Position numbers and translations under genes: made by a program. This document shows positions 32,982 through 41,474 of a DNA stretch of 42,812 nt, in pieces. The notes below the pieces were generated by a model. That model saw only the letters and a list, made by a program, of their open reading frames with translations, made no database searches and was not told the origin of the DNA. Source of the stretch: an uncultured Erysipelotrichaceae bacterium (GTDB lineage: Bacteria; Bacillota_I; Bacilli_A; Erysipelotrichales; Erysipelotrichaceae); NCBI GenBank assembly GCA_934725085.1, contig CAKVAL010000012.1:1-42812 (forward strand). The letters run 5' to 3'. Within the stretch, counting starts at the first letter, position 1, and every line of letters begins with the position of its first letter.

Positions 32982-35921
32982 ATGTTTTTAAAACGAATAG
33001 AATTACAAGGATTTAAATCTTTTGCGGATAGGGTAGTCATCAACTTCGATAACTCAGTCACTGGCATTGTAGGACCAAATGGCTGTGGTAAGTCAAATAT
33101 CTCTGATGCGATAAGATGGGTATTAGGTGAACAAAGCGTTAAGTCACTTCGTGGTGATAAGATGACTGATGTTATTTTTGCCGGATCAGAGACAAGAAAG
33201 GCTGTTAATATGGCTGAAGTTACCCTAGTTTTTGATAATACTAGTAGGGTACTTAATTCGGATAGTGATGAAATAGAAGTAACCAGAAGAATTTATAATA
33301 CGGAACAAGATGCAGAATATTTAATCAATAGAAATAAGGTTAGATTAAAAGATGTCCATGATTTAATCATCGACTCAGGTTTGGGTAAAGATTCATTATC
33401 GATCATCACCCAGGGTAATGTCGTTGGTTTTGCAGATGCTAAGCCTTATGATAGACGTGCTATTTTTGAAGAAGCGGCTGGTGTTTCTAAATATAAGAAA
33501 AGAAAACTAGAATCGATCGCAAGACTTGAAAGGACAAAGGATAACTTAGAGAAGGCTTCTAATATCTTGGATGAACTTGAAAGACAGGTTGGTCCTTTAA
33601 AAAGACAGGCTAGAAAAGCTGAGATTTATAGAGAAAAGAAACAAAGACTTGAGCAGATTGAAACTGCTGTTTTAGTCGATGAGATTAATTTATTTAACAA
33701 GAAAAAAGAAGAAGTTGATAAGGCTTTATTTGATTTACAATCACAAGTTGCCTTGAATGATACAAGCATTCAAGTAAGTGAAAATAATAATCTTTCTAAT
33801 AAACAAGAATTAAAGAATTATGATAAGGAATTAAATAGTATTCAAGAGAGATTAGTTAATACCATCAATGAGATTCAAAAGTTAGAAAAGAGAAAAGTAG
33901 AACTTGATGAAAAGCGTAAGTATGCGATTGAAATGGGTTCTAGTGAAGAGAAGATTAGACAAATGAAGTCTTTATTAGATGAGGCTGAATTTGAATATAA
34001 GGATAGAGTTAATCGTTTAAGTACACTAAATACGGAACTTAACTTACTAAATGAGAACTTAGGTGAATTAGCTAATCAATTGGCTGATATTTCTTTAAAG
34101 AAAGAAGAAGCTAATGGTATTGTCTTTAGACTAGAAAATAGAATTTCAATTCTAGAAAATATCATCAAAGATCCATTCTCTTCTAATGCCCAAAGTGGTG
34201 TTAAAGCTATCATGTCAAATATTCGTTCCTTCTATGGTGTATTAGGTGTTGTGGGTCAAGTTATTAAACCAGATGAGACTTATGAATATGCCTTATCTAG
34301 TGCTTTAGCTAACGCAACATATAATATCATCACTAAAGATGAAGCAAGTGCTCGTAATTGTATTTCTTTCTTAAAGAAGAATAGAAGTGGTAGAGCTACT
34401 TTTCTTCCTATTAGTGTTTTAAGAGAACATCAAATCAAATATGAAGATGAAGTAATTTGTGATAATACTGAAGGGTTTATTGGCGTCATGGCTGACTTTG
34501 TTACTAATGAACCTGAATTTGATATTGTAAGAGAAAGTTTATTAGCTAATATTTTAGTATGTGATACTTTGGAGAATGCGAATAACTTAGCAGGCCTTTT
34601 AAAGTATCAATATAAGATTGTTACTCTTGATGGTGATGTAGTTCATAAGGGCGGTTATATGACTGGTGGTAAGGTTAAAAACGAAACTAGTATCATTACT
34701 GCTCAAAGCGAGCTTGAAAGAAGCAAGAGTGACTTATTGTCTTTAAGAGCTAAGGCGGAACTTGCGAATAAGGAATATGAAAAGATTATTCTAAATAAGA
34801 ATAAGACGGAAATGGAATTAACGGAGAAGCGTATTTCTATCGCTCAAATTGAGCCTTTGGTTGATGTTAAAAGAACTAAGTATGAAAAATTAAAGAATGA
34901 TTATGAATTAATCAATCCTAAGAATATTGAAAGTGATGAGACATATACTGATGAACTAGTTATTGAACTTTCAAATGCTTATAAGTTAAGAGATGAATTA
35001 TCTACTTCTTTAAAGTTAAAAAGGGAAGAGAGAATGAAACTTTCTGCTGATATTGATCGCAAGGATCAACAACTTCGTCAATTAAGAAGACAATCAGAAG
35101 GTTCAAGAGATGAAATCTTGAAGATGTCTCAAGAGAAAGCAGTCTTGGATACAAAACTAGAGAATAATTTAAACAGACTTGCCAGTGAGTATCAAATGAC
35201 CTATGAGTATGCATTGGAACATTTAAATTATGAATTAACCGGTAATGAAAAGGAAGAGGTTGTAGAGCTTAGAAGTGATATAGCATCTCTTGGTAATGTT
35301 AACATGTCAGCTCCAGAAGAGTATGCAGAAGTAAATGGCAGATATGAGTTCTTAAAGAAGAATTATGATGATTTGATTAAGTCAAGAGATAAAATTCTTG
35401 ATGCGATTGATGAGATGGATGAGATTATGAAGTCTCAGTTTAAGGAAACTTTCGATAAGATTAATTCCAATTTGAATGATACATTTAGAAACTTATTTGG
35501 TGGTGGTAAGGCTTCGTTAATTCTAGAGGATGAAAATGATATTTTAAATACAGGCATTGATATCGATGTTCAGCCTCCTGGTAAGTCAGTTAAGTCTATT
35601 AGACTGTTCTCAGGTGGTGAGAAGACTTTGATTGCCTTGTGTGTATTGTTTACCATTATTAAGGTTAAGCCAGCTCCGTTAATTATCTTTGATGAGGTTG
35701 AGGCAGCACTTGACCAGGCAAATGTTGAAAGATTTGCGAAGTATGTTAAGAAGTTTGAAGATGTTTCACAGTTCTTAATCATTACCCATCGTCCTGGTAC
35801 GATGGCAGAGTGCGATACTTTATATGGTGTTACGATGCAACAGCGTGGTGTTTCTCAAATGCTTAAGGTTAAGTTGGTTGATGCCCTAGAGATGGCTGAT
35901 AAAAGTGAAGTGGGAGAATAA
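32982..35921 (+). CDS. smc: Chromosome partition protein SMC, short-armed
   Basis: A 979-aa condensin ATPase; well-known Firmicute SMC proteins have nearly 1200 residues. The N-terminal head has GIVGPNGCGKSNISDAIRWV (28-47). The hinge lies near 395-570 (SGVKAIMSNIRSFYGVLGVV ... GDVVHKGGYMTGG). The C-terminal head has the signature RLFSGGEKTL near 873-882 and Walker B LIIFDEVEAALDQANVERF near 897-915. All key motifs are intact, so the gene is not broken; both coiled-coil arms are short, about 210-220 residues each. It acts with ScpA/ScpB in chromosome segregation. Extended -10 promoter in front; ftsY starts 3 bp behind. Confidence 0.96.
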   Translation: MFLKRIELQGFKSFADRVVINFDNSVTGIVGPNGCGKSNISDAIRWVLGEQSVKSLRGDKMTDVIFAGSETRKAVNMAEVTLVFDNTSRVLNSDSDEIEVTRRIYNTEQDAEYLINRNKVRLKDVHDLIIDSGLGKDSLSIITQGNVVGFADAKPYDRRAIFEEAAGVSKYKKRKLESIARLERTKDNLEKASNILDELERQVGPLKRQARKAEIYREKKQRLEQIETAVLVDEINLFNKKKEEVDKALFDLQSQVALNDTSIQVSENNNLSNKQELKNYDKELNSIQERLVNTINEIQKLEKRKVELDEKRKYAIEMGSSEEKIRQMKSLLDEAEFEYKDRVNRLSTLNTELNLLNENLGELANQLADISLKKEEANGIVFRLENRISILENIIKDPFSSNAQSGVKAIMSNIRSFYGVLGVVGQVIKPDETYEYALSSALANATYNIITKDEASARNCISFLKKNRSGRATFLPISVLREHQIKYEDEVICDNTEGFIGVMADFVTNEPEFDIVRESLLANILVCDTLENANNLAGLLKYQYKIVTLDGDVVHKGGYMTGGKVKNETSIITAQSELERSKSDLLSLRAKAELANKEYEKIILNKNKTEMELTEKRISIAQIEPLVDVKRTKYEKLKNDYELINPKNIESDETYTDELVIELSNAYKLRDELSTSLKLKREERMKLSADIDRKDQQLRQLRRQSEGSRDEILKMSQEKAVLDTKLENNLNRLASEYQMTYEYALEHLNYELTGNEKEEVVELRSDIASLGNVNMSAPEEYAEVNGRYEFLKKNYDDLIKSRDKILDAIDEMDEIMKSQFKETFDKINSNLNDTFRNLFGGGKASLILEDENDILNTGIDIDVQPPGKSVKSIRLFSGGEKTLIALCVLFTIIKVKPAPLIIFDEVEAALDQANVERFAKYVKKFEDVSQFLIITHRPGTMAECDTLYGVTMQQRGVSQMLKVKLVDALEMADKSEVGE

Positions 35922-35924
35922 TTT

Positions 35925-36893
35925 ATGGGATTTCTAGATTCTTTAAAACAAGCAATTACAGGTAAAAAGGATACTGGTAAGTATTTAAGCGGTTTTGCGA
36001 AGACTAATAATGCCCTTGGTAGAAAGCTTAAGTTTATTACGGAGAATAATACAAAGAATAAGGAAGACTTCGTTGAACAGTTGATGATCACTTTAATTGA
36101 GTCTGATATTGGCTATAAGACAAGTGAAGACATTTGTGATCGTTTCTTTAAGGAGACTCAGGATTATCTTTATTTAAGACAAGAGGATGTTATGGATATC
36201 TTGTTAGAGACTTTTGATGATATTTATAATGAAAAGAAAGAAAATGAGATTGTCTATAATGAGGATGGTCCGACTGTTATTTTAATGGTTGGTGTCAATG
36301 GTTCTGGTAAGACTTCTACTTGTGCTAAGTTAGCTAAGATGTATAAGGACCAAGGTAAGAAGGTATGTTTGGCTGCTGCAGATACTTTTAGAGCTGGCGC
36401 CATTGAACAATTAAGAGAATGGGCAAATAGATTGGATGTTGATTTTGTGTCTGGTAAGGAGCAAGAAGATCCTAGTTCTGTACTAGTTAATGCATGTAGA
36501 TATGCAAAGGAAAATGATATCGATATCTTGTTGTGTGATACAGCAGGAAGACTTCAAACCAAGGTTAATCTAATGGCGGAACTAGCTAAGATGAGAAGAG
36601 TGGTTGGCAAGGAAATTCCGGGTGCTCCTCATAATGTTTGGATGGTCCTTGATGCCAATACGGGTCAAAATGGTATGAGTCAGGCTACATTATTTAATGA
36701 GGTAACTGATTTAACGGGTATTATTCTTACAAAGATGGATGGTACAAGTAAGGGTGGTATTGTCATTGCGATTAAAAATGTCTTGGGTATTCCGGTAAGA
36801 TTTATCACACTTGGTGAGACTGCTGACGATATCAAACCATTTAATTTTGATTTGTATCTTTACAGTATCATTGGAGATGGTGATGTTAGATAA
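35925..36893 (+). CDS. ftsY: Signal recognition particle receptor FtsY
   Basis: A 322-aa SRP GTPase that receives ribosome-SRP complexes at the membrane. The N domain (about 1-110) includes the amphipathic start MGFLDSLKQAITG. The G domain has MVGVNGSGKTSTCAKLA near 118-134, AAADTFRAGAIEQLREWA near 150-167, LLCDTAGRLQ near 202-211, TKMDGTSKGG near 268-277 and GLGETADDI-like TLGETADDIKPF near the end. It lacks the acidic A domain of E. coli, as in many Firmicutes. It overlaps ylxM by 11 bases and follows smc, a common Firmicute order. Confidence 0.96.
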   Translation: MGFLDSLKQAITGKKDTGKYLSGFAKTNNALGRKLKFITENNTKNKEDFVEQLMITLIESDIGYKTSEDICDRFFKETQDYLYLRQEDVMDILLETFDDIYNEKKENEIVYNEDGPTVILMVGVNGSGKTSTCAKLAKMYKDQGKKVCLAAADTFRAGAIEQLREWANRLDVDFVSGKEQEDPSSVLVNACRYAKENDIDILLCDTAGRLQTKVNLMAELAKMRRVVGKEIPGAPHNVWMVLDANTGQNGMSQATLFNEVTDLTGIILTKMDGTSKGGIVIAIKNVLGIPVRFITLGETADDIKPFNFDLYLYSIIGDGDVR

Positions 36894-37194
36894 GGTTGAA
36901 GGTAATCTGTTGTTTGACTTCTATGGTTCTTTATTGACAGAGCATCAAAAAGAAGTTTTGGATGATTACTTTAATGATGATTTATCTATGTCTGAATTAG
37001 CTGATGAGTATGAGGTTTCTAAGAGTGCTATTTCTGATTTGATTAAAAGATGTTTAAATCAATTGGAAGAATATGAAAGTAAGCTTCATCTTATTAAACA
37101 AGCTAGGTCACTTGATGAATTAATTGATAAAATGGAAAAGGATGGTATTCCTTTAGAATATCTTAAAGAGCTTAAAAAGATAAACAGGGGGTAG
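36883..37194 (+). CDS. ylxM: YlxM-family helix-turn-helix protein
   Basis: A 103-aa protein with sigma-70 region-4-like HTH, known next to SRP genes in Gram-positives. Start LDKVEGNLLFDFYGSLLTEH, then HTH residues DLSMSELADEYEVSKSAISDLIKRC (near 37-61). I choose ATG 36883, 6 nt behind GGAG; ATG 36877 is less well spaced. The gene begins inside the ftsY end. YlxM is believed to act on SRP function or its regulation. Normally ffh follows; here the acetate kinase gene comes instead, 5 bp later. Confidence 0.9.
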   Translation: MLDKVEGNLLFDFYGSLLTEHQKEVLDDYFNDDLSMSELADEYEVSKSAISDLIKRCLNQLEEYESKLHLIKQARSLDELIDKMEKDGIPLEYLKELKKINRG

Positions 37195-37199
37195 AAAAA

Positions 37200-38393
37200 A
37201 TGTCAAAAGTTATCGCGGTAAATTCCGGTAGTTCTTCTTTAAAATTCCAATTATTCCAAATGCCAGAGGAGGAAGTTTTAACTTCAGGTGTTGCGGAGAG
37301 AATTGGTCAAAAAATGGGTATTTTTACTATTAATGTGAATGGTGAAAAGATTAAGACTGATGTAGAGATTCCAGATCATAAGAAGGCTGTTGATTTGTTA
37401 CTTGAAGCTTTAGTTAAATATGGAATTGTTAAGGAATTAAGTGAAATTAAGGGTGCAGGACACAGAATTGTGCAAGGTGGTGCTTATTTCTCTGGTTCTG
37501 TTAAAGTAGATGAAGATGTTGTTAGTAAGGTTGATGAACTTTGTGCCTTAGCTCCTTTACATAATCCTGCTCACTTAGTATGTTATAGAGCATTTAAGGA
37601 AGCATTACCTGAAATTGAACATGTTTTCGTTTTCGATACTGCATTCCACCAAACAATGACTGAAGAGTCTTTCTTATATCCAGTACCTTATGAATGGTAT
37701 ACAGATTATAAGGTAAGAAAGTATGGTGCTCATGGTACTTCTCATGAATTTGTTATGAAAAGAACTGCTGAATTAATGGGCAAGGATCCTAGTGAATTAA
37801 ATATTCTTACATGTCACTTAGGCAATGGTGCTTCAATTACTGCTATTAAGGGCGGTAAGGTTGTTAATACTTCAATGGGTCTTTCTCCTTTAGGCGGTAT
37901 CATGATGGGTACAAGATGTGGCGATATTGATCCAACTGTTGTTTACTATATGGAAGAGAAGTTGGGTTGTACACCAGAAGAGATGGATACTTATTTGAAT
38001 AAGAAATCTGGTATGTTGGGTGTTTCTGGTATTTCAAGTGATGCAAGAGATATTCAAGCTGCTGTTGATGCTGGTAATCCTCGTGCAATTACAACTTATA
38101 ACTTATATGTAAATAGAGCTGTTAATTTAATTGGTGGTTACTATATGCAACTAGGTCATGTTGACGCAATGAGTTTTACCGCAGGTCTTGGAGAACATGC
38201 GGTTGAAATTAGAGAAGGCATCTTAAAGGGCTTAGAAGAAGGTATGGGTGTTAAGATTGACTATGAATTAAATAGTAAGACTCATAGCGAGGCTAAGATT
38301 TCTTTACCTGATTCTAAGGTTGAAGTATTTGTAGTTCCTACTAACGAAGAATTAGTTATCGCTAGAGATACTGTAAGATTATTAGGTTTATAA
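37200..38393 (+). CDS. ackA: Acetate kinase
   Basis: A 397-aa enzyme that makes ATP from acetyl phosphate and ADP with release of acetate, a main energy step in fermenters. Seen: AVNSGSSSLKFQLFQMP at the start, KGAGHRIVQGG near 84-94, FDTAFHQTM near 145-153, YGAHGTSHEFV near 175-185, CHLGNGASI near 203-211, and GGIMMGTRCGDIDP near 227-240. Full family length. It has AGGGGG as ribosome site 5 bp behind ylxM, and the nrnA start shares one base with its stop. The pta gene is not in this window. Confidence 0.97.
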   Translation: MSKVIAVNSGSSSLKFQLFQMPEEEVLTSGVAERIGQKMGIFTINVNGEKIKTDVEIPDHKKAVDLLLEALVKYGIVKELSEIKGAGHRIVQGGAYFSGSVKVDEDVVSKVDELCALAPLHNPAHLVCYRAFKEALPEIEHVFVFDTAFHQTMTEESFLYPVPYEWYTDYKVRKYGAHGTSHEFVMKRTAELMGKDPSELNILTCHLGNGASITAIKGGKVVNTSMGLSPLGGIMMGTRCGDIDPTVVYYMEEKLGCTPEEMDTYLNKKSGMLGVSGISSDARDIQAAVDAGNPRAITTYNLYVNRAVNLIGGYYMQLGHVDAMSFTAGLGEHAVEIREGILKGLEEGMGVKIDYELNSKTHSEAKISLPDSKVEVFVVPTNEELVIARDTVRLLGL

Positions 38394-39340
38394 TGTATAA
38401 GGATTTTTTAGACAAATTAAAAGAGTATAAGAAAGTAAGCATTTATCGCCATCAAAGACCTGATGGCGATGCTGCTTTTTCGTCAATGGGTCTTAAGACT
38501 TTTATTGAGGATAACTTTGATATTGAAGTTAAACTATGTGGTGTAGAAAAATATGAACGTTTAGATACAACCGAGGAAGTTTCTGATGAGTTTATTAAGG
38601 ATAGTTTAGCTATTATTTTAGATGTATCAAGTCAAGATAGAATTGATGATTTAAGATATCAAACAGCTAAAGAAATAGTAGTTATTGATCATCATCCTTA
38701 TATGTTAGAGGCGGCTGATTTGACTATTAATAATTCTTTAGCTAGTGCAACTTGTGAGCTTATTACTGATATTATTTATAGTGATTCTTTTAAGGCTTAT
38801 AAGAAATCAAAAGATACTTGTAAGTATTTATATTCAGGCATTTTGACTGATTCTATGGGTTTTACTACTTCCAATACTACAAGTAATACTTTATATTTAG
38901 CTTCTTTATTAATAAAAGATGGCAACTTAGATGTTTCTAAACTTGATGAAGAGGTATTTAGTACATCTTTTGAGGAATATGAAAAGGTTACTAAATTAAG
39001 ATCTAAGCTAGTTATTGAAGATGGTATAGGTTATTGTATTTTGGATACAACGGATTTAGAAGAGATTGGAATGGCTTATGATCAAGCTAAGACTCATGTA
39101 GCGGAGTTTTCTAAGATAAGAGAGCTTAAGATTTGGGCTATTTTTGCGAAGAATCCTGAAAGTGGTTTGTATGATGGAAGTGTTCGTTCTAGAAGGCCTT
39201 ATGTCATCAATAGGATTTGTGATAATTACAATGGTGGTGGTCATAATAATGCCTGTGGTGTAAAAAAGTTAGATGATAATTTGATAAAATCTCTTCTTGA
39301 AAATCTTTCAAAATTGGTAAATGAAAACGTTAATTTATAG
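38393..39340 (+). CDS. nrnA: DHH/DHHA1 phosphoesterase (NrnA-like)
   Basis: A 315-aa Mn-dependent phosphoesterase of the NrnA type that degrades nanoRNAs and/or pAp. Motifs: YRHQRPDGDAAFSS (18-31), IILDVSSQDR near 75, VIDHHPY near 97-103 (the DHH motif) and the DHHA1 signature NYNGGGHNNACG near 277-288. Start overlaps the ackA stop by one base (TAATG). Preferred substrate cannot be decided from the sequence. HU with its own promoter follows. Confidence 0.88.
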   Translation: MYKDFLDKLKEYKKVSIYRHQRPDGDAAFSSMGLKTFIEDNFDIEVKLCGVEKYERLDTTEEVSDEFIKDSLAIILDVSSQDRIDDLRYQTAKEIVVIDHHPYMLEAADLTINNSLASATCELITDIIYSDSFKAYKKSKDTCKYLYSGILTDSMGFTTSNTTSNTLYLASLLIKDGNLDVSKLDEEVFSTSFEEYEKVTKLRSKLVIEDGIGYCILDTTDLEEIGMAYDQAKTHVAEFSKIRELKIWAIFAKNPESGLYDGSVRSRRPYVINRICDNYNGGGHNNACGVKKLDDNLIKSLLENLSKLVNENVNL

Positions 39341-39351
39341 GATGAATTTCG

Positions 39352-39380
39352 TTGATTTTAGATATGAGTTTTTATATAAT
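39352..39380 (+). promoter_or_regulatory. Promoter of the HU gene
   Basis: TTGATT (39352-39357), 17-bp spacer, TATAAT (39375-39380). It is followed by a leader of about 22 nt with AAGGAGG as ribosome site. Confidence 0.75.
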
Positions 39381-39408
39381 TCTTATAGCAATTAAGGAGG
39401 AATAAATA

Positions 39409-39690
39409 ATGGCTGATTTAAATAAAAAAGCGTTAATTGAAATTATTGCTGAAGAAAAAGGTTATACAAAGAAAGAAGCTGGAGAAATCGTAGAACTTGT
39501 AATCGATACTATGGTAGGTACTTTACAAAAGGGTGATACAGTTGATCTTCCAGGGTTTGGTAAGTTCACTGTTAAGGCTAGAGATGCTAGAACAGGTATC
39601 AACCCACTAACAAAAGAAAAGATTGAAATTCCAGCAACTAAGGTTCCTGCATTTAAGGCTTCTAAGGCTCTTAAAGACGCAGTTAAATAA
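39409..39690 (+). CDS. hup: DNA-binding protein HU
   Basis: A 93-aa histone-like protein that bends and compacts DNA as a dimer. It has the HU core: DLNKKALIEIIAEEKGYTKK, TMVGTLQKGDTVDLPGFGKF and the beta-arm RDARTGINPLTKEKIEIPAT with the intercalating Pro, then KVPAFKASKALKDAVK. It is a single gene with its own strong promoter, AAGGAGG and a classic terminator, which fits high expression. Confidence 0.97.
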   Translation: MADLNKKALIEIIAEEKGYTKKEAGEIVELVIDTMVGTLQKGDTVDLPGFGKFTVKARDARTGINPLTKEKIEIPATKVPAFKASKALKDAVK

Positions 39691-39702
39691 CTTAACTATA
39701 TT

Positions 39703-39728
39703 AAAAGGATCAGTGATGATCCTTTTTT
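39703..39728. terminator. Terminator after HU, probably bidirectional
   Basis: A perfect 10-bp stem AAAAGGATCA/TGATCCTTTT with the GNRA-type tetraloop GTGA and six T residues behind it. It also lies directly downstream of the convergent minus-strand gene and can serve both. Confidence 0.9.
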
Positions 39729-39733
39729 AGTGC

Positions 39734-40588
39734 CTATTTAATTAATCCATTTAACCAGTCTTTAATATCGTTAAGACTTAGTTTTCCAAAATAATAATCA
39801 ATTATTTCTTCAAATTTACTAATACCTTCGTTACTGTTAAACAACTCATCAATCAAGTCATCGATTGCGGTAGATATATCTAGGGTAATATAGGTTGTTC
39901 CATTTTCATCATATCGAATATTAATAATCTGACTAGGGTTAATTACTTTTACTTTAATATCATCGCCAACAATTAGTTCTGAGATATTTTGTCTGTATAG
40001 TTCTTCATGCTTAGCAGGTAGGCTCTTTTCATAGATAAATCTTGGTAAGTTTCCAACTGTGGCATCATTGAATTTTAAAATAAAATCGGTGTCTGTAAAT
40101 TCGTATGAAAGGGTTGCCTTAACACCTGCTTTGATTAGTTTTTTGTAGGTGATGGCCACATATAGGTTTACTTCCTTATTATTGGTATCAACATCATAGC
40201 CCATTTGCTGAAATGTAATATTATATTTGCTTAAATTCGTATTTAATATATCCAAATCGATATAGTTATAAACTATGGCTTTAGATAATGCTAAAGTTGC
40301 TTCTTTAGTTTTTTCATCATATGTAATTGAATCAATTATGTTATTGGCAAGGTTAACATTTCTATCATCATCTTTATTTACTATTTGGGCTTTATAAGCT
40401 TCTATGTCGTCGAAATGTTCTTGTAGGGTAGAAGTATTGTTGGCTAATAAAACAAGGCTAAGAGAGCTTGCAATCACCAAAAATAATACTATTAATAATA
40501 TTTTTAATAACAAATGATTCTTCTTTGGTTTTTCGTCAATGTCAATGACAGTAGCTACTTGATCGTTGATGTTTTCTTTATTATCCAT
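39734..40588 (-). CDS. Bitopic membrane protein of unknown function (284 aa)
   Basis: A 284-aa protein with a charged cytoplasmic N-terminus (about 1-25), one membrane helix (about 28-50: LLLKILLIVLFLVIASSLSL) and a long external part of about 230 residues without Cys. I see no known motif; the external part contains KAIVYNYIDLDILNTNLSKY and QIINIRYDENGTTYITLD and looks like a mixed alpha-beta sensor or lipid-binding domain. It has an AGAGG ribosome site on the minus strand and shares a divergent intergenic region with the SdpI-like gene. Function unknown; coding confidence is high because of the length and composition. Confidence 0.75.
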   Translation of the reverse strand: MDNKENINDQVATVIDIDEKPKKNHLLLKILLIVLFLVIASSLSLVLLANNTSTLQEHFDDIEAYKAQIVNKDDDRNVNLANNIIDSITYDEKTKEATLALSKAIVYNYIDLDILNTNLSKYNITFQQMGYDVDTNNKEVNLYVAITYKKLIKAGVKATLSYEFTDTDFILKFNDATVGNLPRFIYEKSLPAKHEELYRQNISELIVGDDIKVKVINPSQIINIRYDENGTTYITLDISTAIDDLIDELFNSNEGISKFEEIIDYYFGKLSLNDIKDWLNGLIK

Positions 40589-40649
40589 AAATATTTACCT
40601 CTAAGTTAATTATATATAATTTAATAATGTTTCCAAAAAATAAAAGTAT

Positions 40650-40655
40650 TATAAT
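40650..40655 (+). promoter_or_regulatory. -10 box 6 nt before the SdpI-like gene
   Basis: A perfect TATAAT exactly 6 nt before ATG 40662 with no ribosome site between. Transcription would start at or next to the A of the start codon, giving a leaderless mRNA. The -35 region is poor. Confidence 0.55.
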
Positions 40656-40661
40656 ATTCTT

Positions 40662-41015
40662 ATGATGAATTTATTATTATTGTTGATGGTGCCAATTATA
40701 ACTCTTATTACTGGATATTTGATGTATAGACATACCCCTAAATCTATCAATGGTTTAGTAGGGTATAGAACTAGTAGATCTATGATTAATCAAGATACTT
40801 GGAATTTTGCGAATAAGTATTGTGCTTCATTATGGATTAAATTAGGCATTATAACGACATTTATTTCTTTTCTTATTTATATATTGTTTGATGTGAATGA
40901 AATTGTTAGTATTGTGATTGTATTGATTCAAACATTTTTATTGTTATTATCGATTATTCCAGTTGAAAAGGCATTAAAGAATACTTTTGATGATGATGGA
41001 AACAGAAGGGTATAA
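40662..41015 (+). CDS. SdpI/YhfL-family membrane protein
   Basis: A 117-aa protein with three membrane helices (about 2-19, 56-75, 79-98). Between helix 1 and 2 it has the SdpI signature HTPKSINGLVGYRTSRSMINQDTWNFANKY. SdpI of B. subtilis gives immunity to the SdpC toxin; most relatives, including this short type, have unproven roles. There is no ribosome site; the start could be ATG 40662 or 40665. See the -10 box 6 nt upstream. A similarly arranged small membrane protein gene follows. Confidence 0.8.
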   Translation: MMNLLLLLMVPIITLITGYLMYRHTPKSINGLVGYRTSRSMINQDTWNFANKYCASLWIKLGIITTFISFLIYILFDVNEIVSIVIVLIQTFLLLLSIIPVEKALKNTFDDDGNRRV

Positions 41016-41053
41016 GTTCGGTCAACATTTATCTATAATAAACAATTATTGTA

Positions 41054-41059
41054 TATACT
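41054..41059 (+). promoter_or_regulatory. -10-like box 6 nt before ATG 41066
   Basis: TATACT, one mismatch from TATAAT, exactly 6 nt before ATG 41066. No ribosome site lies between. As at 40650 and 41463, a leaderless mRNA is possible. An alternative TATAAT lies at 41034-41039. Confidence 0.45.
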
Positions 41060-41065
41060 AGAACC

Positions 41066-41371
41066 ATGAAGAAGCTTTTATACATTTATTCTATTGCGTT
41101 ATTATTGTTGTTACTTGCTAGTTCTTTTCTTGTATCTAATGAACATGCATTTGTAATATCAGTATATTCATTAATATTATTAGTCATGTTATTAAATGAT
41201 GTCGTGATTAAGAAAAACAATAAAGAACTTTTGTTTGAAGTATTATTAATTTTATTGTTTGTTGGTTTTGTATTTTTTACAAGAAACAATGTTACATATT
41301 CAAATGTCTTTGTAGGAATAATACCGCTAACAATAAGCATATTCAAAACCATTAAAGAGGTGAATAATTAA
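41066..41371 (+). CDS. Small membrane protein of unknown function (101 aa)
   Basis: A very hydrophobic 101-aa protein with four predicted helices (about 3-22, 28-46, 55-73, 79-95) separated by short charged turns (NDVVIKKNNKE between 2 and 3). I recognise no family. No ribosome site precedes the ATG, but a TATACT box ends 6 nt before it. It stands between the SdpI-like gene and the recombinase gene, all in the same direction. Because membrane proteins of low complexity can arise by chance in AT-rich DNA, coding status is likely but not certain. Confidence 0.6.
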   Translation: MKKLLYIYSIALLLLLLASSFLVSNEHAFVISVYSLILLVMLLNDVVIKKNNKELLFEVLLILLFVGFVFFTRNNVTYSNVFVGIIPLTISIFKTIKEVNN

Positions 41372-41399
41372 GCTTATATGTTCGTTATACCTTATTTTA

Positions 41400-41415
41400 T
41401 ATATACTAGTATATA
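41400..41415. repeat. 16-bp perfect palindrome upstream of the recombinase gene
   Basis: TATATACTAGTATATA is its own reverse complement. It lies 60 bp before the recombinase start and could be an operator or recombinase contact site; its left part TATATACTAG also occurs at 41052-41061 before the previous gene. In AT-rich DNA such palindromes can arise by chance. Confidence 0.4.
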
Positions 41416-41462
41416 ATTTCGCAAAATAATAATTTTACGAATAAATATGTATAAATAAAGGG

Positions 41463-41468
41463 TATAAT
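41463..41468 (+). promoter_or_regulatory. -10 box 6 nt before the recombinase gene
   Basis: A perfect TATAAT exactly 6 nt before ATG 41475. A purine run AAAGGG (41457-41462) lies 12 nt before the start and would be upstream of the transcript if this box is used. An alternative, TG-TATAAA at 41448-41455, would put AAAGGG at the mRNA start. Confidence 0.5.
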
Positions 41469-41474
41469 ATATGT

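Noticed and set aside
32982..35921. SMC as a truncated or frameshifted gene
   Set aside because: Walker A, hinge, signature motif and Walker B are all present in order with both ends normal; only the arms are short.
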